Both the position numbers and the translations under genes were made by a program. 64,000 nt of DNA from Anaerolineales bacterium (lineage in GTDB: Bacteria; Chloroflexota; Anaerolineae; 4572-78; J111). The stretch covers positions 1,612,001-1,676,000 of the forward strand of contig JABTUK010000002.1 of the NCBI GenBank assembly GCA_015075405.1. The letters run 5' to 3'. Each line of letters begins with the position of its first letter. Position 1 is the stretch's first letter. Below the pieces are notes generated by a model. The model did not search any database, had not been told where the DNA came from, and worked only from the letters and a program-made list of their open reading frames with translations. Positions 53,585 through 62,584 of this stretch are shown here, piece by piece.

Positions 53585-55309
53585 ATGAACAGCGGCAATC
53601 AGTCGGCTCTTAACGGCGCTCAAGCTATCTTTAATGCCTTTGTCTCTTATCATGACGGGTTTACAGCCATCACCCGCCGGGCCAAAGCCCGTTTTGAGCA
53701 GCAGGATTGGATTGGCATGCAGCAGGATGCCCTGGAACGCCTGGAGTTAAGGGAAAAAGTTGTCAACGCGGCGGTGGCTGAACTCAAAGGTATTGTGGGG
53801 GAGCGGGCCAGATATAAAGCCGTCTGGGTCTGGATGAAAAGCTATTATTCAAGCCTGGTAGCGGGCCGGCCTGACCGGGAGCTGGCCGAAACCTTTTTTA
53901 ATTCGGTGACGCGCCGCATTTTTAATACGGTCGGCGTTGACCCTGAGATAGAGTACGTCTCCTTCGATTTTGCCGCGCCCCTGACCCAGCCCCAGACTTC
54001 CATCTTTAAAGTCTATTATCGCCGCAGCACCATCCCGGCGCTGGTCAAGGAAATTTTACAGGATTATCCCTTCGAGGTGGCTTATGCCGGTCTGGATCAC
54101 CACTGCCACCTGGTCGGGGCTGAAATTGACGCGCACCTGCGCGATATCTTTGGTCATCGCCCGGTAATTGATGTAGCCGAGATGATCACCTCGGTTTTTT
54201 ATCGGGGTAAGACGGCTTACCTGGTGGGCCGGCTGCGCATCGGCTCACAGATCATCCCGCTGGCGTTGGCCCTGCTGAATCCGGGCGAAGGCATTGTGAT
54301 TGATGCCGTCCTGCTGACCGACGACGATTTGAGTATCCTCTTCAGCTTCACCCGCGCCTATTTCCACATTGAAGTGGCCGAGCCGCGGGCGCTGGTCACG
54401 TTTTTGAAATCCATTATCCCCCTCAAGCGCATCGCCGAACTTTACATTTCGCTTGGTTATTACAAGCATGGTAAAACCGAGCTTTACCGCGATTTTATGG
54501 CCCACCTGGCCCAATCGTCCGACTGTTTTGAAATTGCTAAAGGCGAACGGGGCATGGTCATGCTGGTTTTTACTTTGCCCTCGTATGATATTGTCTTTAA
54601 AATCATCAAGGATCGCTTCAGCCAGCCCAAAAAAACCACCCGCCAGAAGGTGATGGATCGCTACCAGCTTGTTTTCAAGCACGATCGGGCCGGCCGGTTG
54701 GTGGACACCCAGGAGTTTGAGTATTTAACGTTTGATAAAAGCCGTTTCAGTCCGGTCTTACTGAATGAACTATCACAGGTGGCCGCCAACAGTGTCATCA
54801 TTGAGGCCAATACCGTTGTAATTAAACATCTCTACAGTGAACGGCGGTTGACCCCCTTGAATCTTTACCTCCAGACTGCCACTCCTGCTGCCGCCCGCGA
54901 AGCGGTGATTGACTGCGGCAGGTGCATCAAAGATTTGGCGGCGACCAATATCTTCCCCGGTGATTTTTTGTTAAAAAATTTTGGCGTCACCCGGCATCAC
55001 CGGGTGGTTTTTTATGATTACGATGAACTCTGTTTTGTGACCGATTGTACTTTTAGAAAAATTCCACCCGCCGCAAGTTTTTACGATGATTTTGAGGCCC
55101 AACCCTGGTTTTTTGCCGACGAAAATGATATCTTCCCCGAAGAGTTCAAGACCTTTTTGGGACTGTCAAAAGAGCTGTTGGAAATTTTCAGCGAATACCA
55201 TGGGGATTTGTTTGAACTGGAATTCTGGCAAACCATGCAGGCCCGGCATCGGGCCAATGAGTCAATTGATATTTTTCCTTACAGTCTTAGTAAACGGCTA
55301 AGTCAATAA
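53585..55309 (+). CDS. aceK: Isocitrate dehydrogenase kinase/phosphatase
   Basis: 574 residues, close to the usual 570-600. AceK pattern: N-terminal regulatory half (YHDGFTAITRRAKARFEQQDW, RPDRELAETFFNSVTRRIF, DFAAPLTQPQTSIFKVYYR) and the kinase-fold half (MVMLVFTLPSYDIVFKIIKD, ERRLTPLNLYL, FPGDFLLKNFGVTRHHRVVFYDYDELC). It reversibly phosphorylates isocitrate dehydrogenase to divert carbon to the glyoxylate shunt. aceA and aceB are not here. AceK is best known from Proteobacteria; a copy inside a hut cluster of a likely Chloroflexota genome is unexpected. Confidence 0.93.
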   Translation: MNSGNQSALNGAQAIFNAFVSYHDGFTAITRRAKARFEQQDWIGMQQDALERLELREKVVNAAVAELKGIVGERARYKAVWVWMKSYYSSLVAGRPDRELAETFFNSVTRRIFNTVGVDPEIEYVSFDFAAPLTQPQTSIFKVYYRRSTIPALVKEILQDYPFEVAYAGLDHHCHLVGAEIDAHLRDIFGHRPVIDVAEMITSVFYRGKTAYLVGRLRIGSQIIPLALALLNPGEGIVIDAVLLTDDDLSILFSFTRAYFHIEVAEPRALVTFLKSIIPLKRIAELYISLGYYKHGKTELYRDFMAHLAQSSDCFEIAKGERGMVMLVFTLPSYDIVFKIIKDRFSQPKKTTRQKVMDRYQLVFKHDRAGRLVDTQEFEYLTFDKSRFSPVLLNELSQVAANSVIIEANTVVIKHLYSERRLTPLNLYLQTATPAAAREAVIDCGRCIKDLAATNIFPGDFLLKNFGVTRHHRVVFYDYDELCFVTDCTFRKIPPAASFYDDFEAQPWFFADENDIFPEEFKTFLGLSKELLEIFSEYHGDLFELEFWQTMQARHRANESIDIFPYSLSKRLSQ

Positions 55310-55428
55310 CAGGTCTAAGCATGTCATTTCGACCGCAGGGAGAAATCCCCGACACCTTACTTTTACATGTTGCGTCCTGGAGATTTCTCGACCTTCGGTC
55401 TCGAAATGACATGAGCCTGAGTAGTAAC
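55310..55428. repeat. MITE-like palindromic element, copy 5 (about 119 bp)
   Basis: Arms CATGTCATTTCGA (55320-55332) and TCGAAATGACATG (55401-55413), right end CTGAGTAGTAAC. It abuts the aceK stop codon. Confidence 0.9.
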
Positions 55429-55478
55429 GTGGATTCAATAATTTTTCTAATCTCCAATCTCCCAAAAAGGATAAACGC

Positions 55479-56372
55479 ATGAAAATTCTGTTATCTGTCC
55501 CCAACATCAGCGAAGGGCGCAACCTGGAGGTGGTCGAGCAGGTGGCCGAGGTGGTCCGCCAGACCCCGGGGGTCAAGCTGATTGACTACTCGTCCGACGC
55601 CGACCACAACCGCTCGGTGCTGACTTACCTGGGCGAGCCGGAAGCGGTGCTGGCGGCTTCTAAAGCGATGGCCCGCAAAGCCTTTGAGTTAATTGATATG
55701 AGCCGGCATCAAGGCTCGCACCCCCGCCTGGGCGCGGTGGATGTCGCCCCCTTCATCCCCGTCCGCAACGTCGAGGTGGCCGAAGCTGTTGAAATCTCGC
55801 GGCGTTTTGGCCGCTTTGTGGGCGAGTTGGGCGTGCCGGTCTACTACTACCGCGAGTCGGCCACCCGCCCGGAACGATACGATTTGCCGGTCATTCGCAA
55901 AGGCCAGTACGAAGCCCTACCCGAAAAGCTCAAAGACCTGGCCGCCTGGCAGCCCGACGAAGGCCCGGCAGAATTTAATCCCACAGCCGGGGCGATGGTC
56001 ACCGGCTGCCGCTTCCCTCTGATTGCCTTCAATGTTAACCTGCGCACCACCGACTTGGCCATCGCCAAACGCATTGCCGAAGGTGTCCGCTTCAAAAACG
56101 GCGGTTATCGCCATGTTCAGGCCATGGGCGTGGAGTTAAAGGAGCAGGGCATGGTCCAGGTTTCGATGAACCTGACCAACTACGTCGAAACGCCGCTGCC
56201 TCGCGTGTTGGAAACTGTGCGCATGGAGGCCGCCCGCCATGGCGTCCCTGTCGCCGGGACGGAGATTATTGGCTCGATTCCGTTGGGCGCGGTGGAAGAA
56301 ATCATCAAACATTACGTCCAGGCCCACGATTTTACGCTCAATCAGATTCTGGAGACGGCATTGTTGGAATGA
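55479..56372 (+). CDS. ftcD: Glutamate formimidoyltransferase
   Basis: 297 residues, the formiminotransferase half of mammalian FTCD without cyclodeaminase. CVPNISEGRNLEVVE-type start (LSVPNISEGRN), DADHNRSVLTYLGEPEAV, IDMSRHQGSHPRLGAVDVAPFIPV and VQVSMNLTNYVETPL. It moves the formimino group of formiminoglutamate to tetrahydrofolate, the final step of this histidine pathway. A separate cyclodeaminase would be needed and is not in the window. Confidence 0.94.
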   Translation: MKILLSVPNISEGRNLEVVEQVAEVVRQTPGVKLIDYSSDADHNRSVLTYLGEPEAVLAASKAMARKAFELIDMSRHQGSHPRLGAVDVAPFIPVRNVEVAEAVEISRRFGRFVGELGVPVYYYRESATRPERYDLPVIRKGQYEALPEKLKDLAAWQPDEGPAEFNPTAGAMVTGCRFPLIAFNVNLRTTDLAIAKRIAEGVRFKNGGYRHVQAMGVELKEQGMVQVSMNLTNYVETPLPRVLETVRMEAARHGVPVAGTEIIGSIPLGAVEEIIKHYVQAHDFTLNQILETALLE

Positions 56373-56465
56373 TACGTGATGCGCGTGATTATTTTGGTTG
56401 TTCATTGGCTTGTCGTCTGCTATCCTATTACAAGGGATACAGATTTTATCAAGTGAGGAAGGATC

Positions 56466-56693
56466 ATGTTTCAAATTGATATTGATAAAGCAAAAGGTCA
56501 GTTGGCAAATTTGTTTCAGGCAGCCTTAAATGGCGAAATCATCATTATTACTCAAAATGATCAACCCGTCTTAAAATTAGCGCCGATTGTTCAATCTGAG
56601 AAACGCCGCAAAAGTGGAAGCGCCAAAGGTTTGATTTGGATGTCAGACGATTTTGATCAACCTTTGGAAGATTTCCATGAGTATATGCCATGA
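56466..56693 (+). CDS. Phd/YefM-type antitoxin
   Basis: 75 residues. N-terminal Phd fold: IDIDKAKGQLANLFQAALNGEIIIITQNDQPVLKLAPI. The C-terminal tail (about 45-75) would wrap the toxin. Four-base overlap with the PIN gene. Inserted between ftcD and hutI. Confidence 0.87.
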   Translation: MFQIDIDKAKGQLANLFQAALNGEIIIITQNDQPVLKLAPIVQSEKRRKSGSAKGLIWMSDDFDQPLEDFHEYMP

Positions 56694-57073
56694 AATTTTT
56701 GCTTGATACCCATACCTTTCTCTGGTTCGCAAATGACAGCCAACAGTTAAGTCTTGAGGCCAAAAACCTGATCGAGTCAGATGTTGACTTATTGTTGAGT
56801 GTAGCCAGCTTGTGGGAAATTGCGATTAAAACCAGCCTGGGTAAGCTTACTTTGCCTGATGACTACGATAAATTTATTCCTCAACAGATTGCGCTAAACG
56901 ATGTAGAGATTCTCCCCATAAACCTGGCCCATCTTAATGTTGTGGCTAGGCTTCTATTTCATCATCGCGACCCATTTGATCGTTTATTGGTTGCTCAGGC
57001 AATAGTCGAGAATATACCGATTATAAGTGCAGACAGTTCTTTTGACGCTTACTCGATCCATAGGCAATGGTAG
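56690..57073 (+). CDS. vapC: VapC-type PIN toxin
   Basis: 127 residues, canonical PIN ribonuclease: LLDTHTFLWFAND with the first Asp, SVASLWEIAIKTSLGKL with Glu, HRDPFDRLLVAQA with two Asp and SADSSFDAY. Partner of the Phd-like antitoxin. The hutI ATG follows 31 bases later. Confidence 0.92.
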   Translation: MKFLLDTHTFLWFANDSQQLSLEAKNLIESDVDLLLSVASLWEIAIKTSLGKLTLPDDYDKFIPQQIALNDVEILPINLAHLNVVARLLFHHRDPFDRLLVAQAIVENIPIISADSSFDAYSIHRQW

Positions 57074-57104
57074 CCCAAACTTAGATAACCCAAAGGTAAA
57101 GGTC

Positions 57105-58394
57105 ATGAAAGTTGATTTGCTCATCTATAATGCCACTCAACTTGTTACTTGCACCAGCCCCGGCGAGCCGAAGCGCGGCCAGGCGATGGTGGATGTTGGA
57201 CTTATTCTCGATGGGGCGATAGCCATTGCCGATGGTCAAATTGTAGCGGTTGGCCCATCCAGTGAAGTCCGGGCCGACTTTACCGCCCGCGAAACCGTTG
57301 ATGCCACAGGCAAAATCGTTTGCCCCGGTTTTGTAGACCCCCATACTCACGTGGTCTACGCCGGCGACCGGGTGAACGAGTTTGAACTGCGTATCCGGGG
57401 CGCGAGCTACATGGAGATCATGCAGGCCGGCGGGGGTATCGTCAGCACTATGCGGGCCACCCGCGCCGCTACGGTAGAGCAGCTTGTGGCCGAGACTCGT
57501 CCCCGGCTGGAAACCATGCTGGCCCTGGGCACCACCAGCGTCGAAATCAAAACGGGCTACGGCCTTGATACCAAAACCGAAATAAAAATGCTTCAAGCCA
57601 TCGCCCTCCTCGCCTCTTCGCCTCACTACGACCTCGTTCCCACTTTCATCGGCGCGCATGCCGTCCCCCCGGAATACAAAGGCCGCACCGACGAATACGT
57701 GGATTTAGTCATCGAGGATATGCTCCCAACTGTTGCAGAATGGCAACACGCAACACGCAACACGCAACACACCTCACCCTTCCTCGCCTCCTCGCCTCTT
57801 TTCTGCGATGTTTTCTGCGAAGCCAACGTCTTCGATCGGGAGCAGTCGTGGCGGGTGCTGGAAGCCGGGCTAAAGTTTGGTTTGCCGGCCAAAATCCACG
57901 CCGATGAATTTGCCAACCTCGGCGGAGTCAGCCTGGCAATCGAACTGGGCGCAGTTTCCGCCGACCACCTGGACGTGACGCCTCCGGCGGAGGTTGAAAA
58001 ATTGGCCCAATCGAACACGGTCGGCGTGGTCTTGCCGGCGGTCAATTTCAATCTGGGCAGCGCCCATTTTGCCGATGCGCGGGCGATGATTGACGCGGGG
58101 GTGGCCCTGGCCCTGGCGACCGACATCAACCCCGGCTCGGCGCCCTGCCCGTCCATGCCGTTGGTCATGGCTATCGCCTGCCGCTACCAAAAATTACTCC
58201 CCGCCGAAGCTCTCAACGCCAGCACCATCAACGCCGCCCACGCGGTTGGGCTGGGCCATAAGCTCGGTTCGTTGGAAGCCGGCAAGCAAGCTGATCTGCT
58301 CCTCATCAACGCGCCGGATTACCGTCATCTGGCCTATCAGTTCGGCGGGAATTTGGTCGAGCGGGTGGTTAAGCGGGGACAGTTTGTGACATAA
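57105..58394 (+). CDS. hutI: Imidazolonepropionase
   Basis: 430 residues from ATG 57105 (AAAGGTAAAGG upstream); the frame from 57027 overlaps vapC. Metal site DPHTHVVYAG (near 78-87), GGGIVSTM, SVEIKTGYGL, GAHAVPPEY, IHADEF, ATDINPGSAPC. It hydrolyses imidazolonepropionate to formiminoglutamate. Between EDMLPTVAEW and FCDVFCEANVF about 20 extra residues (near 213-232) are encoded by tandem repeat DNA, and a shorter repeat patch lies at LLASSPHYD. Both lie in surface-loop positions. Confidence 0.94.
   Translation: MKVDLLIYNATQLVTCTSPGEPKRGQAMVDVGLILDGAIAIADGQIVAVGPSSEVRADFTARETVDATGKIVCPGFVDPHTHVVYAGDRVNEFELRIRGASYMEIMQAGGGIVSTMRATRAATVEQLVAETRPRLETMLALGTTSVEIKTGYGLDTKTEIKMLQAIALLASSPHYDLVPTFIGAHAVPPEYKGRTDEYVDLVIEDMLPTVAEWQHATRNTQHTSPFLASSPLFCDVFCEANVFDREQSWRVLEAGLKFGLPAKIHADEFANLGGVSLAIELGAVSADHLDVTPPAEVEKLAQSNTVGVVLPAVNFNLGSAHFADARAMIDAGVALALATDINPGSAPCPSMPLVMAIACRYQKLLPAEALNASTINAAHAVGLGHKLGSLEAGKQADLLLINAPDYRHLAYQFGGNLVERVVKRGQFVT
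57743..57803. repeat. Heptamer array inside hutI (GCAACAC and CGCCTC units)
   Basis: Four perfect GCAACAC units (57743-57770), then CTCGCCTC repeats. They keep the hutI frame open. A small CTCGCCTCTTCGCCTC patch lies at 57607-57624. Confidence 0.92.
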
Positions 58395-58395
58395 A

Positions 58396-58639
58396 ATGAC
58401 TCAACTCTACGATCCAAATCGGCATCACCGTCAATCTATTCGGCTCAAGGGATATGATTATCAGTCGGCGGGCGCATATTTCGTAACTATTTGCACCCGC
58501 AGCCGAGAATGTGTCCTGGATGATCCATCGTAATAACCCCCTTCAATGGGATTTAGATCGAGATAATCCCAACAATACTCGACATTTACAATTTCCCACC
58601 AAAATTGAAGATTATCTGGCGGATATATCGAATGACTAA
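58396..58639 (+). pseudogene. Remnant of a REP-associated tyrosine transposase (RAYT)
   Basis: From ATG 58396 the frame reads YDPNRHHRQSIRLKGYDY and AGAYFVTICTRSRECVL, the N-terminus of TnpA_REP/Y1-type transposases, and stops at 58531. The next frame (58526-58639) reads NNPLQWDLDRDNPNNTRH, the C-terminal motif of the same family. The middle, with the HUH motif and catalytic Tyr, is deleted. It overlaps the hutH start. Identification is from family motifs. Confidence 0.8.
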
Positions 58640-60212
58640 GCAAACAATCATCCTCAACGGCCAAAGCCTGACCCTCGATCAGGTCATCGCCGTAGCTTAC
58701 GGCCAGCCCGACGCGCCCAGAGTCGAACTCAGCGCCGAGGCGCAGGCCAATGTGACCCGCGCCGCCGGAGCAGTTGAGCAACTACTGGCCCGCGGCGAAA
58801 TTGCCTACGGCATCACCACCGGTTTTGGCGCGTTCAAAAACCGGATCATTCCGCCAGAGCAGGTGAGGGAACTGCAACGGAATATCATCATCAGCCACGC
58901 CGTCGGGGTGGGCCAGCCCTTTGATATTCCCACTACGCGGGCAATTATGCTCATCCGGGCCAACACCCTGGCGCGGGGCTACTCCGGCATCCGGCTGGAT
59001 ACGCTGCAGCGGCTGCTCGACATGCTCAACGCGGGCGTTCATTCCATCATCCCCGAAAAGGGGTCGCTGGGGGCCAGCGGCGACCTGGCCCCGCTGGCTC
59101 ATATGAGTTTGACCCTCATCGGCGAGGGCGAAGCCGAATTTCGGGGCGAGCGGCTGCCCGGCGCAGAAGCCATGCGCCGCGCTCAGCTTCAGCCGGTCAC
59201 ACTGGCGGCCAAAGAGGGTCTGGCGCTGACCAATGGGACGGCGGTGATGTGCGCCCTGGGGGCATTGGAGTCGTATCGCGCCCGGCGGCTCAGCCGGGTA
59301 GCCGACATCGCTGGCTGCCTGAGCCTGGAAGCGCTGCATGGCACCACCCTGGCCTTTGACGACCGTATTCACCAACTGCGGCCTTATCCCCGCCAACTGA
59401 ACTGCGCCAACTATTTGCGCGCCCTGCTGGCCGATAGCGATTTCACCCGCCATCACGACCCGACCAATGTGCAGGACGCCTACACCCTGCGCTGTATTCC
59501 CCAAGTTCACGGCGCGGTGCGCGACGCCATCGCCTACGCCCGCTGGGCCATCGAGATTGAACTGAACTCTGTTACCGATAACCCGCTGATTTTTATTGAC
59601 GACGCTACCGGCGAAATCACCGTTCTTTCCGGCGGCAACTTCCACGGTGAACCGCTGGCGATTGCGATGGATTACCTGGGCATGGCCATGACCGAATTGG
59701 GCAATATTTCCGAGCGGCGGATCATGCGCCTGACCGACGAGGCCAGCAATGCCCAAACCCTGCCCGCCTTTTTAACCCAGCAGGGTGGTCTCAACTCCGG
59801 CTTTATGATTACTCAGTACACCGCGGCGGCGCTGGCCACCGAAAATAAGGTACTGGCTCATCCCGCCAGCGTGGACACCATTCCCACCTCGGCCAACGTG
59901 GAAGACCATGTCAGCATGGGCGTTACGGCAGCGCTGCAAACCCGCCAGATTATTAGCAATGTGGAACAGATTTTAGCTATCGAATTGATGGCCGCCGCCC
60001 AGGGGATTGATTTCCGCCGGCAGAAGTTGGGGCCAACGGCGCAACTGGGCCGGGGGACACAGCCGGCCTATATGCTTATCCGGGAACAAGTGCCGTTTCT
60101 GGAGCATGATGCGGTGATGTATCCTTATCTTGAGGTGGTGCGGCAGTTGGTTGCCAGCGGACAGGTAGTCGTGGCTGTCAATAAACACGTTCAGGATGTC
60201 CGGGAATTGTAA
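58632..60212 (+). CDS. hutH: Histidine ammonia-lyase
   Basis: 526 residues from ATG 58632; a TTG at 58605 is the alternative. The MIO cofactor triad Ala-Ser-Gly is in GSLGASGDLAPLAHMSL (near 144-146); YGITTGFGAF, NLQ-like FHGEPLAIAMDYLGMA and EDHVSMG are conserved. It deaminates histidine to urocanate. It begins inside the RAYT remnant, so its original leader was probably disturbed. Confidence 0.96.
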   Translation: MTKQTIILNGQSLTLDQVIAVAYGQPDAPRVELSAEAQANVTRAAGAVEQLLARGEIAYGITTGFGAFKNRIIPPEQVRELQRNIIISHAVGVGQPFDIPTTRAIMLIRANTLARGYSGIRLDTLQRLLDMLNAGVHSIIPEKGSLGASGDLAPLAHMSLTLIGEGEAEFRGERLPGAEAMRRAQLQPVTLAAKEGLALTNGTAVMCALGALESYRARRLSRVADIAGCLSLEALHGTTLAFDDRIHQLRPYPRQLNCANYLRALLADSDFTRHHDPTNVQDAYTLRCIPQVHGAVRDAIAYARWAIEIELNSVTDNPLIFIDDATGEITVLSGGNFHGEPLAIAMDYLGMAMTELGNISERRIMRLTDEASNAQTLPAFLTQQGGLNSGFMITQYTAAALATENKVLAHPASVDTIPTSANVEDHVSMGVTAALQTRQIISNVEQILAIELMAAAQGIDFRRQKLGPTAQLGRGTQPAYMLIREQVPFLEHDAVMYPYLEVVRQLVASGQVVVAVNKHVQDVREL

Positions 60213-60682
60213 TATAAGTTTGATATTCTTCTGATATATTTGTGCTTGAATAAAAAACCATTTGCCTAAAACAAAAAATATGGTATGATTAAAATCAAGC
60301 CATCCATCCAATCTACTCATCCCATCTCATAAACAACACCGTTTACTTATTTTCATCCGCGCTACGCCGAAAACTTCTGGGGGATAAAAAATCCGGTTCT
60401 CGGTGTAAAGATGCTGCCAGTCAAGACATTTCAATTATTCTGCTGCCGGACAATGCCTGTCTTGCCTGCCGTTTTTACCCCTTACCTGTCCAATAGTATA
60501 GAAACCATTTGCGCAGATTTGTGAGCCGAGCAAATCACTCTGCCGGACTCGCTCACAACTAAATACCTCGCCATTTTGCTTCAGCCTCATCTTTAGGAAA
60601 CCTGCCAGATGATGCCCATTTTGGGTATCATCGCAGCGATTAAAAAATATATTTAATGCGGTTATTTAGAAGGAGGAAAAGC
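60213..60682 (+). other. Long leader/intergenic region before the binding protein
   Basis: 470 bases without a recognisable gene. A candidate promoter lies at 60262-60289. The 390-base leader that would result contains short hairpin-capable stretches (for example GGGGAT-AAAA-AATCC near 60380) but no riboswitch class that I recognise. It is not made of heptamer repeats, unlike other intervals here. Confidence 0.5.
60262..60289 (+). promoter_or_regulatory. Candidate promoter of the binding-protein gene
   Basis: TTGCCT (60262-60267), 16-base spacer, TATGAT (60284-60289). Far upstream of the ATG at 60683. Confidence 0.4.
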
Positions 60683-62473
60683 ATGAATAAACCCAGGGTT
60701 TCAAAGAAGTATATGGAGCGGGTCCACCCCTACATCCCCGAAGCCTACGAGCAGCTAAAGACGGGGCGGGTGTCGCGCCGCGAATTTTTGCGGATGGCAA
60801 CGCTGTTGGGGATGTCGTTAGGCGCAGCAACCATTGCCGCTCAGTGCGGCGCTCCGGCTCCTGCTCAACCAGCCGAAGCTCCGGCCAGCAGCGGCGGTGA
60901 AGCCCCAGCCGCTGCCACTGAAGAAGCTGTTGCTGCCGCCCCCACCGAAGCGCCCGCTGCCGCAGCCGCAACGGGTGCGATTAAGCGCGGCGGTACTCTC
61001 AAAGTCGCCATTTCGGTTCCGGCGGTAGACCACCCTGCCCGCTTCTCTTGGGTGTTTGACTCCAACGAATTTCGCCTGGTTTTTGAATATCTCACCGAAA
61101 CCGACAAAGACAATATCACGCACCCCTACTTGCTGGAAAGCTGGAAAGCCAGCGAAGACCTCAAAAAGTGGACGCTCAATCTGCGCAAGGGCATCAAGTG
61201 GACCAACGGCGACGAGTTCACCTCCGAAGATGTGCTTTATAACTTCAAAGAGTGGCTCAACCCCGATGTCGGCTCGTCCATTTTGGGCCTGTGGGAAGGC
61301 TTCCTGACCCCCAATGATATTGAAATCGTGGACGATTACACCGTCAACCTTAACCTGGCTCAGGCCAAGCTGGATGTGCCCGAAGCGTTGTTCCACTATC
61401 CGGCCCAGATTATGCACCGCAGCTTCAACGGCGACATCACTTCCGGCAAAAACCCCAGCACCGGCCCCTATGTGCTGGAAGAGTACAAAGTGGGTGAGCG
61501 GGTCAAACTTAAAGCGCGCGAAGGCTATTGGCAGATGGGTGAAGACGGCAAGCCCCTGCCTTATCTGGATGCAATTGAATTTATTGACCTGGGCAATGAC
61601 CAAACCGCCGCCGTAGCCGCCATTCAATCCGGCCAGGTGCATACCATTTATGATTTGACCCCGGACAGCTTCCTGGCTCTACGTGATAACAAAGACCTGC
61701 ACATCGAGCCAATTACCACCTCGCAGGTACGGGTGCTGCGTATGCGCGTAGACCAGGAGCCGTGGACCGACAACAATGTGCGCCTGGCTTTGAAAAAGTG
61801 CCAGGACCGCCAAAAGATTCTCGATCAAGCCTACTTTGGCGAAGGCGCATTGGGCCACGATACCCACGTAGCCCCGGTTCACCCCGAATTTGCGCCAATG
61901 GACGTGCCGGAGTATGACCCCGAGGGGGCCAAAGCCCTGCTGGAAACAGCCGGCTTTACGGCTGAAAAACCACTGGACTTCAAAATCTCGGTCGGGACGG
62001 GCTGGACCGATATTCCGGTCTATATCGAAACGTTGAAAGAGGACGCCAAGGCGGCCGGTATCAATATTACCCTGGATACCATGCCCAACTCGGCCTACTG
62101 GGATTTGTGGACTGAAACTGCTGTTGGAGTCACGCCCTGGACCCATCGCCCCTTGGCGGTGATGGTGCTGCCGCTGGCTTACATCGGCGATAAGGACGGC
62201 AAGCCGGTGCCCTGGAACGAAAGCCGCTGGGTGGATGAGGAATTTACTCAATTGCTGCAAAAAGCCCAGGGGACCCTGGATGTGGAAGCCCGCCGGGCGA
62301 TTATGGCCGACCTGCAACGCATCCAGAGCGAGCGCGGTTCCATCGCCATCGCCTGGTGGCAAAACATCTGGCGCGTCACCAATCCCGGTTTCCAGAACAC
62401 CGGGGTTCACCCCACCGACTATTACCTGTGGCGCGAAGTCTGGTACGACCCGGAGAAGGACCCGTTTGCTTAA
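60683..62473 (+). CDS. ABC transporter substrate-binding protein, family 5 (peptide/DppA type)
   Basis: 596 residues from ATG 60683 with GGAGG six bases upstream. Twin-arginine signal SRREFLRMATLLGMSLG followed by a lipobox-like AAQC, then an Ala/Pro/Glu linker (about 55-105). The mature domain is SBP_bac_5: RGGTLKVAIS, DSNEFRLVFEYL, LLESW, LRKGIKWTNGDEFTSEDVLYN, NPSTGPYVLEEY. These bind peptides, nickel, glycosides or other solutes. No permease or ATPase gene follows in the window, so the transporter is incomplete here. Neighbouring hut and aminotransferase genes suggest an amino-acid or peptide substrate. Confidence 0.92.
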   Translation: MNKPRVSKKYMERVHPYIPEAYEQLKTGRVSRREFLRMATLLGMSLGAATIAAQCGAPAPAQPAEAPASSGGEAPAAATEEAVAAAPTEAPAAAAATGAIKRGGTLKVAISVPAVDHPARFSWVFDSNEFRLVFEYLTETDKDNITHPYLLESWKASEDLKKWTLNLRKGIKWTNGDEFTSEDVLYNFKEWLNPDVGSSILGLWEGFLTPNDIEIVDDYTVNLNLAQAKLDVPEALFHYPAQIMHRSFNGDITSGKNPSTGPYVLEEYKVGERVKLKAREGYWQMGEDGKPLPYLDAIEFIDLGNDQTAAVAAIQSGQVHTIYDLTPDSFLALRDNKDLHIEPITTSQVRVLRMRVDQEPWTDNNVRLALKKCQDRQKILDQAYFGEGALGHDTHVAPVHPEFAPMDVPEYDPEGAKALLETAGFTAEKPLDFKISVGTGWTDIPVYIETLKEDAKAAGINITLDTMPNSAYWDLWTETAVGVTPWTHRPLAVMVLPLAYIGDKDGKPVPWNESRWVDEEFTQLLQKAQGTLDVEARRAIMADLQRIQSERGSIAIAWWQNIWRVTNPGFQNTGVHPTDYYLWREVWYDPEKDPFA

Positions 62474-62476
62474 AAA

Positions 62477-62575
62477 GTAGCAGGGTAGCAGAGTAGCAAA
62501 GTTTTAAAATCCAATGGGAACTGAGGGAACTAAAGGAACTTAGCCCCTCAGTTCCCTCTGTTCCTTTAGTTCCCG
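62477..62575. repeat. Octamer and nonamer repeats (AGTAGCAG; GGGAACTAA)
   Basis: AGTAGCAG, GGTAGCAG, AGTAGCAA (62477-62500), then GGGAACTGA, GGGAACTAA and their inverse TCAGTTCCC, TTAGTTCCC (62515-62575). The stem GGGAACTAAAGGAAC / GTTCCTTTAGTTCCC is a perfect 15-bp inverted repeat. Confidence 0.9.
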
Positions 62576-62584
62576 GTTTTTGCT

